This document shows, piece after piece, positions 32,367 through 40,829 of a stretch of 64,000 bases of DNA. The stretch comes from Pseudomonas sp. MWU16-30317 (GTDB lineage Bacteria; Pseudomonadota; Gammaproteobacteria; Pseudomonadales; Pseudomonadaceae): assembly GCF_020515695.1 (NCBI RefSeq), contig NZ_JAIWJA010000016.1, forward strand, positions 1 through 64,000, read 5' to 3'. Position numbers and translations under genes: made by a program. The notes under the pieces were generated by a model. It did no database searches. It had not been told where the DNA came from and saw only the letters and a list, made by a program, of their open reading frames with translations. How positions within the stretch are numbered: position 1 is the first letter of the stretch; every line of letters begins with the position of its first letter.

Positions 32367-34610
32367 TCAGAAGTGGAAACTGGCACTCATCATCGCGGTG
32401 CGGCCTGGGGCCACGTGCGCGTAGTGAGTGGTAAAGATCTGATCGAAGTAACGCTTGTTGGTCAGGTTTTGCACGTTGAGTTGCAGGTCGACGTTCTTGG
32501 TCAGCTTGTAGCTGGCCATCGCGTCGTAGCGCCAGTACGAAGGGATCTCGATGGAGTTGGCTTCGTTACCGAAACGTTGGTCGACAAAGGTCGCGCCAGC
32601 GCCCACGGTAAGTTTGGGCACCACTTCATAGGTCGACCACAGGTTGAAGCTATTACGCGGCGTGCTAGGCATGTGATTGCCTTTGTCGGCAGCGGTGGAG
32701 GTCTTGACCAGCTCGCTTTCCATGTAGGTGTAGCCACCAAACACTTTCCACTGGCGGGTGATATTGCCGGTGTAGGTGAACTCGAAACCTTGTACGCGCT
32801 GCTCGCCATCCAGGACCTGGAAGCTGGAATTGTCCGGATCGGTGATACGGGCGTTGGTCTTTTCGGTGCGGAACAGCGCGGCCGTCAGCGACAGGTCGTC
32901 GTCGAAGAAGTCCCACTTGGTACCGACTTCATAGTTGCGGCTCTTTTCCGGATCGAGGTCGGCGTTGTTGGCCGCGATCTCCTGCCCACCGTTACCGGCG
33001 GTTTCACCCGACGGGTTGCTGGAGGTGGACCATGCCGCATAGACGCTGCCGTTGGGCAGTGGCTTGTACACGACGCCAAGTTGATAGCTCCAGATGTCGC
33101 TGGTTTTTTCGCGGTTGAAATTACCGGCCACCGAACCGCGACCACCGGTGGAGTAGCCACTGGAGGCGATTTCGTAGTGATCCAGACGCAGGCCTAGATT
33201 CAACGACCATTGTTCGTTGAATTTCAGCGTGTCGAACACATAGGCCGCGCTGTTTTTGGCGTCGGTGTCGGTGTATGCCAGGCTGTCGGTGATCGAGCCG
33301 TTCCAGCTGTCATGGGGATTTGGATCGTAGGCGCTGGTGCAGTCGTGGGACGCCAGCAAGGCGGCGTTACAGGTGTTGCTGGTGCTTGCCACGCCGATGT
33401 TGTAGCCGCGGTTGTGGGTATCCTGATACGAGAACTCGATACCGGTCGCCAGGCTGTGTTCAAGGCTGCCTGTGTTGAATTTGGTGGTCAGGTCAGTCTG
33501 GTTGACGAAGCCCGAGGACGTCGAATTGCGGTTCTTGGACGAACGATACAGCAGGCCATTGGCGACGTTGCCACGGCTGTCGTCAGGGTTGGTGACGATG
33601 TAGTCCAGCGTCGAACGCGACATGCGGAAGCTGTTGGAGAGGGTCGTATCTTCGTTGAGGTCATGCTCGATGCGGATCGTGCCGCTGTCGTTGACGCTTT
33701 TACGGTAGTCACGGTCGTTCAGGCCGTAGAAGTTGCTCTTGCTGACGTTGGCCGGCCCATCGACGTGATACTTGCTGCGGTTGCTGCTCAGGGTCAGCGG
33801 AATGCCGTAGTCCGGCATGTCGTCGGTGCGCAGGTGATAGTAATCGACCATTACACGGGTATCGGTGCCCAGGCCGAAGGCGAACGAGGGGGCGAAGCCC
33901 CAGCGGCTGTTGTCGACATCGTCGCGGCCCGCCACGTTGTTCTCGTGTTTCATCAGGTTCAGACGGAACGCCGACGTCTCGGTCAGCTGTTTGTTCACGT
34001 CCAGGGTGTAACGCTGGGTCTGATCCGAGCCGAAGCTGTATCCGCCGTTGTAGGCGTCGCCGAGTTTGGCGCTCTTGGTGATCAGGTTGAGGCTGCCGCC
34101 GGTGGAACCGACGCCGGTATAGGCAGAGCTTGGGCCTTTGCTGACTTCGACGGATTCGACGTTGAAGATCTCGCGGCTCTGCGCCGCCACGTCGCGCATG
34201 CCGTCGATGAAGATATCGCTTTCGGCACCGAAGCCGCGAATGATCGGACGGTCGGAGTTGGGGTTGCCGCCTTCACCGGCTCCGAAGGTGATGCCCGGCG
34301 TAGTGCGCAGCGCGTCGGTCAGCGACATCGCACCCGTATCACGGATCACCTGTTGCGGGATGACGGTGAGCGTCTTGGCCGAATCGCGCAGAGGTGCCGT
34401 CATTTTCTTCGACTCGGAGACGTCGGTCTTGTAACTGGTCTCCGATTGCTGCGCATTGATGTCGGTAGCGCCCAGCGAAATGGATTTGCCATCGCTCTGC
34501 TCGGCGGCCTGGGCCAGATGCCCTGCCGAAAAGGCCGTGATCGCCATACCGACCGCAGAAGCTAAGGCGCGCGGAGCGCCCAGCGCATTTTGCATGTTTT
34601 GACGCGACAT
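32367..34610 (-). CDS. piuA: TonB-dependent siderophore receptor
   Basis: This is a 747-residue outer-membrane receptor for catecholate-type ferric siderophores, of the PiuA/Fiu group. A signal peptide ends near AGHLAQAAEQ. A plug domain follows (LTVIPQQVIRDTGAMSLTDALRTTPGITFGAGEGGNPNSD, PIIRGFGAESDIFIDGMRD), then a barrel ending in MSASFHF. GGAAGG precedes the ATG. It is divergent from piuC across a 205-bp region with a Fur box. In Pseudomonas aeruginosa, PiuA also admits siderophore-conjugated antibiotics; that is family knowledge, not shown here. Confidence 0.92.
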   Translation of the reverse strand: MSRQNMQNALGAPRALASAVGMAITAFSAGHLAQAAEQSDGKSISLGATDINAQQSETSYKTDVSESKKMTAPLRDSAKTLTVIPQQVIRDTGAMSLTDALRTTPGITFGAGEGGNPNSDRPIIRGFGAESDIFIDGMRDVAAQSREIFNVESVEVSKGPSSAYTGVGSTGGSLNLITKSAKLGDAYNGGYSFGSDQTQRYTLDVNKQLTETSAFRLNLMKHENNVAGRDDVDNSRWGFAPSFAFGLGTDTRVMVDYYHLRTDDMPDYGIPLTLSSNRSKYHVDGPANVSKSNFYGLNDRDYRKSVNDSGTIRIEHDLNEDTTLSNSFRMSRSTLDYIVTNPDDSRGNVANGLLYRSSKNRNSTSSGFVNQTDLTTKFNTGSLEHSLATGIEFSYQDTHNRGYNIGVASTSNTCNAALLASHDCTSAYDPNPHDSWNGSITDSLAYTDTDAKNSAAYVFDTLKFNEQWSLNLGLRLDHYEIASSGYSTGGRGSVAGNFNREKTSDIWSYQLGVVYKPLPNGSVYAAWSTSSNPSGETAGNGGQEIAANNADLDPEKSRNYEVGTKWDFFDDDLSLTAALFRTEKTNARITDPDNSSFQVLDGEQRVQGFEFTYTGNITRQWKVFGGYTYMESELVKTSTAADKGNHMPSTPRNSFNLWSTYEVVPKLTVGAGATFVDQRFGNEANSIEIPSYWRYDAMASYKLTKNVDLQLNVQNLTNKRYFDQIFTTHYAHVAPGRTAMMSASFHF

Positions 34611-34767
34611 GAATTGTTACCTTCCCCAAGGTTGAGGCGGCGAAATATAGGGGAAGTGTTCCTCTGTAGCAATTGAGACACATTGCTATTTGCGGTTAAT
34701 TTACATTCTTTACACATTTCGACCATGGGATTTTCACGATTCCTTCACGGGGTGGTTGTGCTCAGGC

Positions 34768-34786
34768 AATAAGAATCAATATCATT
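34768..34786. promoter_or_regulatory. Fur box between piuA and piuC
   Basis: AATAAGAATCAATATCATT matches 17 of 19 positions of the common Pseudomonas Fur box AATGAGAATCATTATCATT. It lies 29 bp upstream of the piuC ATG and 157 bp from the piuA ATG, so it most directly covers the piuC promoter. Confidence 0.75.
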
Positions 34787-34815
34787 GACGACTTTCCGCT
34801 TTCAGGCCGCGCACC

Positions 34816-35496
34816 ATGCTCATTCACATCCCCGGCGTCTTCAGCCGCGACGAAGTCGGCCGCATCCGCGAGGCGCTGGAGCAGGCCGATTGGGCCGATG
34901 GCAAGATCACCGCCGGCCATCAATCGGCCAAGGCAAAGCACAATCTGCAGTTGCCCGAGAGCCACCCGTTGAGCAAGGAAATCGGCGCCGCGATGCTCGA
35001 GCGCCTGTGGAGCCATCCGGTGTTCATGTCGGCGGCCCTGCCGAACAAGGTGTTCCCGCCGCTGCTGAACTGCTACAGGGTCGGCGATACGTTCGATTTT
35101 CATATCGACAACGCGGTACGCCAGGCCAGGGGCAATCCGGAGCGAGTCCGTACGGATCTGTCCACGACGCTGTTCTTCAGCAACCCCGAGGATTACGACG
35201 GCGGCGAACTGGTGATCCAGGACACCTTTGGCACGCGCGAGATCAAACTGGCGGCGGGCGACCTGGTGCTGTATCCGGGCACCAGCCTGCATAAGGTCAA
35301 TCCGGTGACCCGCGGAGTGCGCTATGCCTCGTTCTTCTGGACGCAAAGCCTGGTGCGCGAAGACGCCCAGCGCGCCTTGCTGTTCGAGATGGACACGGCG
35401 ATCCAGCGCCTGACCCAGGATGTGCCCGATCACCCGTCGCTGATCCAACTCACCGGCACGTACCACAACTTGCTGCGTCGCTGGGTGGAGGTCTGA
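34816..35496 (+). CDS. piuC: Fe(II)/2-oxoglutarate-dependent hydroxylase PiuC
   Basis: This is a 226-residue PKHD-type dioxygenase. The iron ligands H96 and D98 (FDFHIDNAV) and H159 (GTSLHKVNPVTRG) are present, and the downstream TRGVR arginine should bind 2-oxoglutarate. It is iron-regulated and linked to PiuA-dependent uptake in pseudomonads; its true substrate is unknown. The Sel1 gene follows after a single base (TGA-C-ATG), so the two form an operon under the Fur box. Confidence 0.93.
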   Translation: MLIHIPGVFSRDEVGRIREALEQADWADGKITAGHQSAKAKHNLQLPESHPLSKEIGAAMLERLWSHPVFMSAALPNKVFPPLLNCYRVGDTFDFHIDNAVRQARGNPERVRTDLSTTLFFSNPEDYDGGELVIQDTFGTREIKLAAGDLVLYPGTSLHKVNPVTRGVRYASFFWTQSLVREDAQRALLFEMDTAIQRLTQDVPDHPSLIQLTGTYHNLLRRWVEV

Positions 35497-35497
35497 C

Positions 35498-36259
35498 ATG
35501 GGCTTCGAGATGCGTCGTGAAGAGGTCCTCGATGCCGACAGCCTGCGCGCGATGCTCGACGAGCAGCCGGGGCGTGCGGCCCAGGCGATTGTTGCGGCGG
35601 CCGGGCAGAACGTGGTCGAGGCCCAGGCGTTGCTGGGGCAGATCCTCCTCGATGGTCGCGGTATCGCTCAGGATCAGCCGCTGGCCTTGCGCTGGTTCGC
35701 CATCGCCGCCGACGCCGGGCACCTGATGGCGCGCAACATGCTCGGCCGTTGCCATGAGCACGGCTGGGGCTGCACGGCCGACGCGCAAGAGGCGGCAGTG
35801 CACTATCGTCTGGCTGCTGCGGCAGGGTTGGATTGGGGGTTGTACAACTATGCCAACCTGCTGAGCACCGGTCGTGGCGTGGCGCAGGATCAGGAGTTGG
35901 CGCTGGCCTGCTACCGCAAGGCGGCGAACCTGGGGCACGCCAAGTCGATGAACCTTTACGGTCGCTACCTGGAACAGGGGCTGGCCTGCAAGGCGAACCC
36001 GGCTGAGGCTTTTGACTGGTACGAGCGCTCGGCCGAAGCGGGGGACTTTCGCGGGCAGTTCAGCCATGCCTCGGTGCTTGCCAGCAAGGGGCAGGTGGAT
36101 CTGGCGCTGGCGTGGTTCGAAGAGGCGCTGCGTATCGGCAACGCTAACTTTCTGAGGGTCAGTGGGCCGCAGTTGGAGAGCGCTGGTGATCCGCGTATTA
36201 AGGTTTTGGCGGTGCGTTATCAGGCGCGTTTGTTGGAGCTTGGTGGCTCGCTGGCTTAG
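35498..36259 (+). CDS. Sel1/TPR-like repeat protein downstream of piuC
   Basis: This is a 253-residue soluble protein built from Sel1-like repeats of about 36 residues, for example ALRWFAIAADAGHLMARNML, AVHYRLAAAAGLDWGLYNYA and ALACYRKAANLGHAKSMNLY, with the conserved Gly and Ala pattern. There is no signal peptide. It is coupled to piuC by a one-base gap, an arrangement conserved in Pseudomonas aeruginosa. It is probably a protein-interaction partner in the iron-uptake response. Confidence 0.88.
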   Translation: MGFEMRREEVLDADSLRAMLDEQPGRAAQAIVAAAGQNVVEAQALLGQILLDGRGIAQDQPLALRWFAIAADAGHLMARNMLGRCHEHGWGCTADAQEAAVHYRLAAAAGLDWGLYNYANLLSTGRGVAQDQELALACYRKAANLGHAKSMNLYGRYLEQGLACKANPAEAFDWYERSAEAGDFRGQFSHASVLASKGQVDLALAWFEEALRIGNANFLRVSGPQLESAGDPRIKVLAVRYQARLLELGGSLA

Positions 36260-36389
36260 CGGTTTTCTCAAAATGTGGAGAGTGGTTTTTGGATCGGGAT
36301 CGTTCTGCTTTCGAGCCGGCCTTGGCCCTTCGCCTAGGCTCGGGGTGCCCGTGCTCCGCTAATCTCAGAAACACCAACTACAAACCCAC

Positions 36390-36420
36390 AAAAAAGCCCT
36401 GAACACTGTCAGGGCTTTTT
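36390..36420. terminator. Bidirectional rho-independent terminator
   Basis: AAAAAAGCCCTGA-CACTG-TCAGGGCTTTTT has an 8-bp GC-rich stem flanked by A and T runs on both sides. It lies between the convergent Sel1-protein gene and speC and can stop transcription from either. The 130 bp before it (36260-36389) hold no gene. Confidence 0.92.
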
Positions 36421-36435
36421 CACATCCTGCGCAGC

Positions 36436-37599
36436 TTAGACGTAGTAAGACTTCAGCGGCGGGAAGCCATTGAATTCCACTGCGCTATAGCTGGTGGTGT
36501 AGGCACCGGTCGAAAGCCAGTACATACGGTCACCGATCGCCAGGTTCAGCGGCAGGCCGTACTTGTAGTTTTCGTACATGATGTCGGCGCTGTCGCAGGT
36601 CGGGCCGGCGATGACCACTTCTTCCATCTCGCCCTTCTTCTCGGTCCAGATCGGGAACTTGATGGCTTCGTCCATGGTTTCGATCAGGCCGGAGAACTTG
36701 CCCACATCCGTGTACACCCAACGCTCTACTGCGGTGCGGGATTTACGCGACACCAGCACCACTTCGCTGACCAGAATGCCGGCGTTGGCGATCAACGAAC
36801 GGCCTGGCTCCAGAATGATTTCCGGCAAATCATCGCCGAAGTCTTCTTTCAGATAGCGAATGATTTCTTCAGCGTAGGTTTCCAGGCTGTTGGTGCGGGT
36901 GATGTAGTTGGCCGGGAAGCCGCCACCCATGTTGATCAGCTTGAGGACGATGCCGTCTTCTTCTTTCAAGCGTTCAAAGATTACTTTGACCTTGGCGATG
37001 GCGGCGTCCCACACGCTGATGTCGCGCTGCTGCGAACCGACGTGGAAGGAGAGGCCGTAAGGCACCAGGCCCAGGTCGCGAGCGAGGATCAGCAGATCCA
37101 TGGCCATGTCGGTCTGGCAGCCGAATTTGCGCGACAGAGGCCAGTCGGCCGTGGTCGAGCCTTCGGTGAGGATGCGCACATACACTTTCGAGCCTGGCGC
37201 GGCCTTGGCGATGTTGCGCAGGTCGGCTTCGGAGTCGGTGCTGAACAGGCGCACGCCCTTGTCATAGAAGTAGCGGATGTCCTTGGATTTCTTGATCGTG
37301 TTGCCATAGCTGATACGGTCGGGGCTGACGCCACGGTCCATGACCTTGTCCAGCTCGTAGATCGAGGCGATGTCGAAGCTCGAGCCCTTGTCTTTCAACA
37401 GGTCGATGATTTCGACGGCCGGGTTGGCCTTGACCGCGTAGTAGACCTTGGCGAATTCGAAGCCGGCGCGCAGATCGTCGTACGCCTTGCTGATCATCGC
37501 AGTATCGATGACCACGAACGGGGTTTCTTGTTTGTCGGCGAAAGCCTTCATTTTATCGAAGGTTGCGCGCTCGAAATAATCTTCGACCTGGATCGACAT
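36436..37599 (-). CDS. speC: Ornithine decarboxylase, PLP fold-type III
   Basis: This is a 387-residue decarboxylase of the alanine-racemase-fold type, which makes putrescine from ornithine. PLP is held by the lysine in VYYAVKANP near residue 50. GGGFPANY, ILEPGRSLIANAG and the active-site cysteine motif GPTCDSADIMYE are present. The ATG at 37599 has AGGAG 8 nt upstream. Seven residues further upstream belong to no ribosome binding site. A 71-codon ORF ends one base before this ATG, and a terminator-like hairpin lies in the leader, so expression is probably controlled by attenuation or translational coupling. Confidence 0.93.
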   Translation of the reverse strand: MSIQVEDYFERATFDKMKAFADKQETPFVVIDTAMISKAYDDLRAGFEFAKVYYAVKANPAVEIIDLLKDKGSSFDIASIYELDKVMDRGVSPDRISYGNTIKKSKDIRYFYDKGVRLFSTDSEADLRNIAKAAPGSKVYVRILTEGSTTADWPLSRKFGCQTDMAMDLLILARDLGLVPYGLSFHVGSQQRDISVWDAAIAKVKVIFERLKEEDGIVLKLINMGGGFPANYITRTNSLETYAEEIIRYLKEDFGDDLPEIILEPGRSLIANAGILVSEVVLVSRKSRTAVERWVYTDVGKFSGLIETMDEAIKFPIWTEKKGEMEEVVIAGPTCDSADIMYENYKYGLPLNLAIGDRMYWLSTGAYTTSYSAVEFNGFPPLKSYYV

Positions 37600-37600
37600 G

Positions 37601-37816
37601 CTAGGGACTCCTGGTGGCAAACATCATGGCAGTCATGGGATTGAAAGCTGCATGAAGATGAAAAATGGGTGCAAATGAACGCCCTCCGTATCCCCACTTT
37701 GGTTCGCCTACTTCCCAAGGCATGTCGCCGAAAGCAAAAAGGCCACTGGAAGCGGGTTCCTCATGGCCTTGCTGTCTCGTCGTCAGTACTTGAGCCGGAT
37801 GGATCGTTTCCAGCAT
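37601..37816 (-). CDS. 71-codon leader ORF upstream of speC (candidate leader peptide)
   Basis: The frame opens with ATG at 37816, only about 9 nt after the start site predicted from the promoter at 37832-37860. It runs without interruption to TAG at 37601-37603. One base separates that stop from the speC ATG, and the speC Shine-Dalgarno AGGAG lies in its codons for Thr-Arg-Ser-Pro. The hairpin at 37739-37770 lies inside it. The peptide starts MLETIHPAQVLTTR and ends AFNPMTAMMFATRSP. It has no Shine-Dalgarno of its own and would be read as a near-leaderless message. No known protein family is seen, and coding status is inferred from layout only. Confidence 0.5.
   Translation of the reverse strand: MLETIHPAQVLTTRQQGHEEPASSGLFAFGDMPWEVGEPKWGYGGRSFAPIFHLHAAFNPMTAMMFATRSP
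37739..37770 (-). terminator. Intrinsic-terminator-like hairpin inside the speC leader (attenuator candidate)
   Basis: Read on the minus strand, AAGGCCA ... TGGCCTT gives a 7-bp outer stem. An inner GGAA/TTCC stem closes a CCCGC loop, and the T-rich tract TTTTTGCTTTC follows (37740-37730). It lies about 55 nt after the predicted transcription start and 130 nt before speC. Confidence 0.65.
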
Positions 37817-37831
37817 GGACGTTCGGCGCGA

Positions 37832-37860
37832 ACTTTAGGACGTGAGGGGCCATAGATCAA
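37832..37860 (-). promoter_or_regulatory. Sigma-70 promoter for speC
   Basis: On the minus strand, TTGATC (-35, 37860-37855) and TAAAGT (-10, 37837-37832) are separated by exactly 17 bp. The predicted start near 37825 gives a leader of about 225 nt. The remaining sequence up to the REP pair (37861-37973) shows nothing further. Confidence 0.65.
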
Positions 37861-37973
37861 CTAAAAATGTCGCGTTTTTACACGCTTTGATCGCGATGCA
37901 CTTCTGCGCTCTTGTTTAACCGACCCGGATGACAGGTTGATGTTCCCGAGAATTCGGCGAACGGTGCCGGTCC

Positions 37974-38067
37974 CTGTGGGAGGGTGCTCTGCCCGTGAAG
38001 GCGTCCCACAGGTGTACGGCCCAGGAGCGGTTCACACTGTGGGAGCAAGGCTTGCTTGCCAAGAGGC
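37974..38067. repeat. Two REP sequences between speC and opuC operon
   Basis: CTGTGGGAGGGTGCTCTGCC with a degenerate partner GTCCCACAGG, and then CTGTGGGAGCAAGGCTTGC at about 38037-38056, match the REP consensus. They fill the gap before the opuCA stop at 38094. Confidence 0.75.
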
Positions 38068-38093
38068 CGGTACGTCGAGCCCCGATAGCGGAA

Positions 38094-39251
38094 TCAGGCG
38101 CTGACCTGCTCCGCTGGTGACACGATGCTGGTCTTCATGCCCCGCGAACGTCCCGAACTCAGGTAGGCGGCAATCGATTCCTGAGTCACTTCACCCAGGA
38201 ACACGTTCTCGGCATTGAGCACCGGCAGCCAGCTGCGGTTGAACTCGTACATGCGCGACAGCAGGATGCGCAAGTGCTCGTCGTACGCCGCTGTGGCGTT
38301 GAACGGCCGCAAGAAGTCACCGCAGGCGCCTTGCTGGCGGTGCAGGTCGCGACGGCGCACGTAACCCATCGCCTTGTTCTCGGCGTCGGTGACCACTACG
38401 TAGCGGCGGTCGTGCTCGTCCATCAGTTCCAGCGCTTCGGCCACTGGCGTGCTCGGGCTGACGGCCGGGGCGTTGTCGGCGGCGTCTTCGGCCTTGACCA
38501 GCAAGAGGCGCTTGAGGGTGCTGTCCTGCCCGACGAAGCTGCTGACGAAGTCGTCCACCGGGTGGGCCAGCAGAGTATCCGGGTGGTCCAGTTGCAACAG
38601 CTTGCCGGCACGGAAGATGGCGATCTTGTCGCCCAGCTTGATGGCTTCGTCGATGTCGTGGCTGACCATGATCACGGTCTTGTTCAGGGCCCGCTGCATC
38701 TCGAAGAACTCGTTCTGGATCATCTCGCGGTTGATCGGGTCGACCGCACCGAAGGGTTCGTCCATCAACAGCAAGGGGGCATCGGCAGCCAGGGCGCGAA
38801 TCACGCCGATCCGCTGCTGCTGACCGCCGGACAGTTCACGCGGGTAGCGATGCAGGTACTGCTTGGGCTCGAGCTTGATCATGCTCATCAGCTCGCGGGC
38901 CCGCTCGTGGCACTTTTGCTTGTCCCAGCCCAGCAGACGCGGGACTACAGTGATGTTTTCCTCGATGGTCATGTTGGGGAACAGGCCGATCTGCTGGATC
39001 ACGTAGCCGATGTTGCGGCGCAGCGTCACCTCGTCGAGGCCGGTGGTGTCTTCGCCGTTGATCAGCACCTTGCCCGAGGTCGGCATGATCAGGCGGTTGA
39101 TCATCTTCAGCGTGGTGCTCTTGCCGCAGCCCGATGGCCCGAGGAATACGCAGATCTCGCCTTCGTTGACGGTCAGGCTCACGGAATCAACGGCGGTGAC
39201 GGTCTTGCCGTTGCTTTGGAAGGTCTTGGTCAGGTTCTGAAGTTCGATCAT
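38094..39251 (-). CDS. opuCA: Compatible-solute ABC transporter, ATP-binding protein
   Basis: This is a 385-residue ATPase of the OpuCA/ProV family for betaine, carnitine or choline uptake. It has Walker A GPSGCGKST, the signature LSGGQQQRIGVIRALA and Walker B LLLMDEPFGAVDP. Two C-terminal CBS domains (about 250-370, VAEALELMDEHDRRYVVV and ILLSRMYEFNRSWLPVLN) serve as osmosensors in the family. The start overlaps the permease stop (ATGA). It is the last gene of the four-gene operon. Confidence 0.93.
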   Translation of the reverse strand: MIELQNLTKTFQSNGKTVTAVDSVSLTVNEGEICVFLGPSGCGKSTTLKMINRLIMPTSGKVLINGEDTTGLDEVTLRRNIGYVIQQIGLFPNMTIEENITVVPRLLGWDKQKCHERARELMSMIKLEPKQYLHRYPRELSGGQQQRIGVIRALAADAPLLLMDEPFGAVDPINREMIQNEFFEMQRALNKTVIMVSHDIDEAIKLGDKIAIFRAGKLLQLDHPDTLLAHPVDDFVSSFVGQDSTLKRLLLVKAEDAADNAPAVSPSTPVAEALELMDEHDRRYVVVTDAENKAMGYVRRRDLHRQQGACGDFLRPFNATAAYDEHLRILLSRMYEFNRSWLPVLNAENVFLGEVTQESIAAYLSSGRSRGMKTSIVSPAEQVSA

Positions 39252-39901
39252 TTGAGTAATCCTTTGGGAGTCAGGGCGCGTTGCAGCCATTGCAGGAACA
39301 GGTCGGCGATGATCGCCAGGACGCTGACCAGCACGGCGCCGACGATCAACATCGACATGTCGCTGCGGCTGATGGAAGTCAGGATGAGTACGCCCAGGCC
39401 ACCGGCGCCGATGGTGGCGGCGATGGTCATGACGCCGATGTTCATCACCACGGCGGTGCGCACGCCGGCGAGAATTACCGGTACGGCGATGGGCAGCTCG
39501 ACCATGCGCAGGCGCTGGCCGAAGGTCATGCCGATGCCCTTGGCGGCTTCGCGGATGCCTGGGTCGACGCCAGTGAGCGCCAGGTAAGTGTTACGCAAGA
39601 TCGGCAGCAGTGAATAAAGGAACACCGCGGTAATGGCTGGCAGCGGCCCCAGGCCCTGGCCGAACTTGGAGTACACCGGCAGCAGCAGGCCGAACAGGGC
39701 GATCGACGGGATGGTCAGCAACACCGTGGCGCTGGCCTGGATCGGCCCGGCGGCGGCGGGGAAGCGCGTCATCAAGACACCCAGGGGCACGCCGATGACG
39801 ATCGCCAGGGTCACGGCGATCCCGACCAGGGTGATGTGCTGCCAGGTGAGGTGCGCGACCTGCGCCCAGTCCAGCTGATTGAACGCATCTAAAAAGCTCA
39901 T
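39248..39901 (-). CDS. opuCB: Compatible-solute ABC transporter, permease
   Basis: This is a 217-residue inner-membrane permease with about six helices and the BPD_transp EAA loop (IREAAKGIGMTFGQRLRMVELP). It forms a heterodimer with OpuCD. It has 4-nt overlaps (ATGA) with both the binding-protein gene upstream and opuCA downstream. Confidence 0.92.
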   Translation of the reverse strand: MSFLDAFNQLDWAQVAHLTWQHITLVGIAVTLAIVIGVPLGVLMTRFPAAAGPIQASATVLLTIPSIALFGLLLPVYSKFGQGLGPLPAITAVFLYSLLPILRNTYLALTGVDPGIREAAKGIGMTFGQRLRMVELPIAVPVILAGVRTAVVMNIGVMTIAATIGAGGLGVLILTSISRSDMSMLIVGAVLVSVLAIIADLFLQWLQRALTPKGLLK

Positions 39902-40815
39902 GGCGCCTCCTGCGGTTGGGGCGCGGCCACTGGGTGGCTGCGCAGGAAGTCGGCGGCGACCACGGACGGGTTCTTGTGCTCGACGTCGACCTGGGCGTTG
40001 AGCTCGCGCATGGTCGCGTCATCCAGCTGTTCGGCCAGCGGCTTCATGAGCGCCGCGATGTCCGGGTGCTTGTCCAGGAAGTCCTTGCGGATCACCGGCG
40101 CGGCGGTGTAGTCAGGGAAGTAATGCTTGTCGTCTTCCAGCAGCTTGAGGTGGAAGGCGTTGAGGCGCCCGTCGGTGGTGTACACCAGCCCGGTGAACAC
40201 CTGACCATTGCGCAGCGCGGTATAGACCAGCCCGGCGTCCATCTGGCGGATATCCGCGCGGGTGAAGCTCAGACCATAGGCCTTGGTCATGCCCACCAGG
40301 CCGTCGGAACGGTTGGCGAACTCGGTGTCCAGGGCGAGGATGTGGCCTTTGTCCTTCTCGCTTCGCACCACAGCATCGAGCTGGCTGATGGTGTTGATCT
40401 GCGGGTATTGCTCGGCGATCTTCTGCGGCAGCGCCAGGGCGTAGGTGTTGCTGAACTTGGAGGGTGCAAGCCAGACCAGCCCCTTTTTAGCGTCCAGCTC
40501 CTTGACCCGCTGGTAGGTGGCAGCGCTGTCGAGCTTCTCGTCGACATGGTTGTACGACACCAGCGACACCCCGGTGTATTCCCAGAGCATGTCCAGCTGA
40601 TTGGTTTCCTGGGCACTGCGCGCCAGGTTGCTGCCCAGGCCGCCGGTGATCTGGACGTCGTAGCCTTTGCTGCCCAGGTATTGGGCAGTAAGGGTGGCGA
40701 GCACGGTCTGCTCGGTGAATACCCGGGCGCCGAGGCGAATCACCGGTTTTTCTGCGGCCTGTACGGCGCCTGCACAGAGCAGGGCCAGGGCCATTAGCAC
40801 ACTTGTCTTGTTCAT
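39898..40815 (-). CDS. opuCC: Compatible-solute ABC transporter, substrate-binding protein
   Basis: This is a 305-residue OpuAC-type binding protein with a Sec signal (MNKTSVLMALALLCAGAVQA). Family features are VIRLGARVFTEQTVLATLTAQYL, GGLGSNLARSAQETNQLDMLWEYTGVSLVSYN and DGRLNAFHLKLLEDDKHYFPDY. Aromatic residues for a quaternary-ammonium cage are plausible but cannot be fixed without alignment. The ATG at 40815 follows AAAGGAAT; the frame extends further upstream into the permease gene. Confidence 0.92.
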   Translation of the reverse strand: MNKTSVLMALALLCAGAVQAAEKPVIRLGARVFTEQTVLATLTAQYLGSKGYDVQITGGLGSNLARSAQETNQLDMLWEYTGVSLVSYNHVDEKLDSAATYQRVKELDAKKGLVWLAPSKFSNTYALALPQKIAEQYPQINTISQLDAVVRSEKDKGHILALDTEFANRSDGLVGMTKAYGLSFTRADIRQMDAGLVYTALRNGQVFTGLVYTTDGRLNAFHLKLLEDDKHYFPDYTAAPVIRKDFLDKHPDIAALMKPLAEQLDDATMRELNAQVDVEHKNPSVVAADFLRSHPVAAPQPQEAP

Positions 40816-40829
40816 CTTTATTCCTTTGC

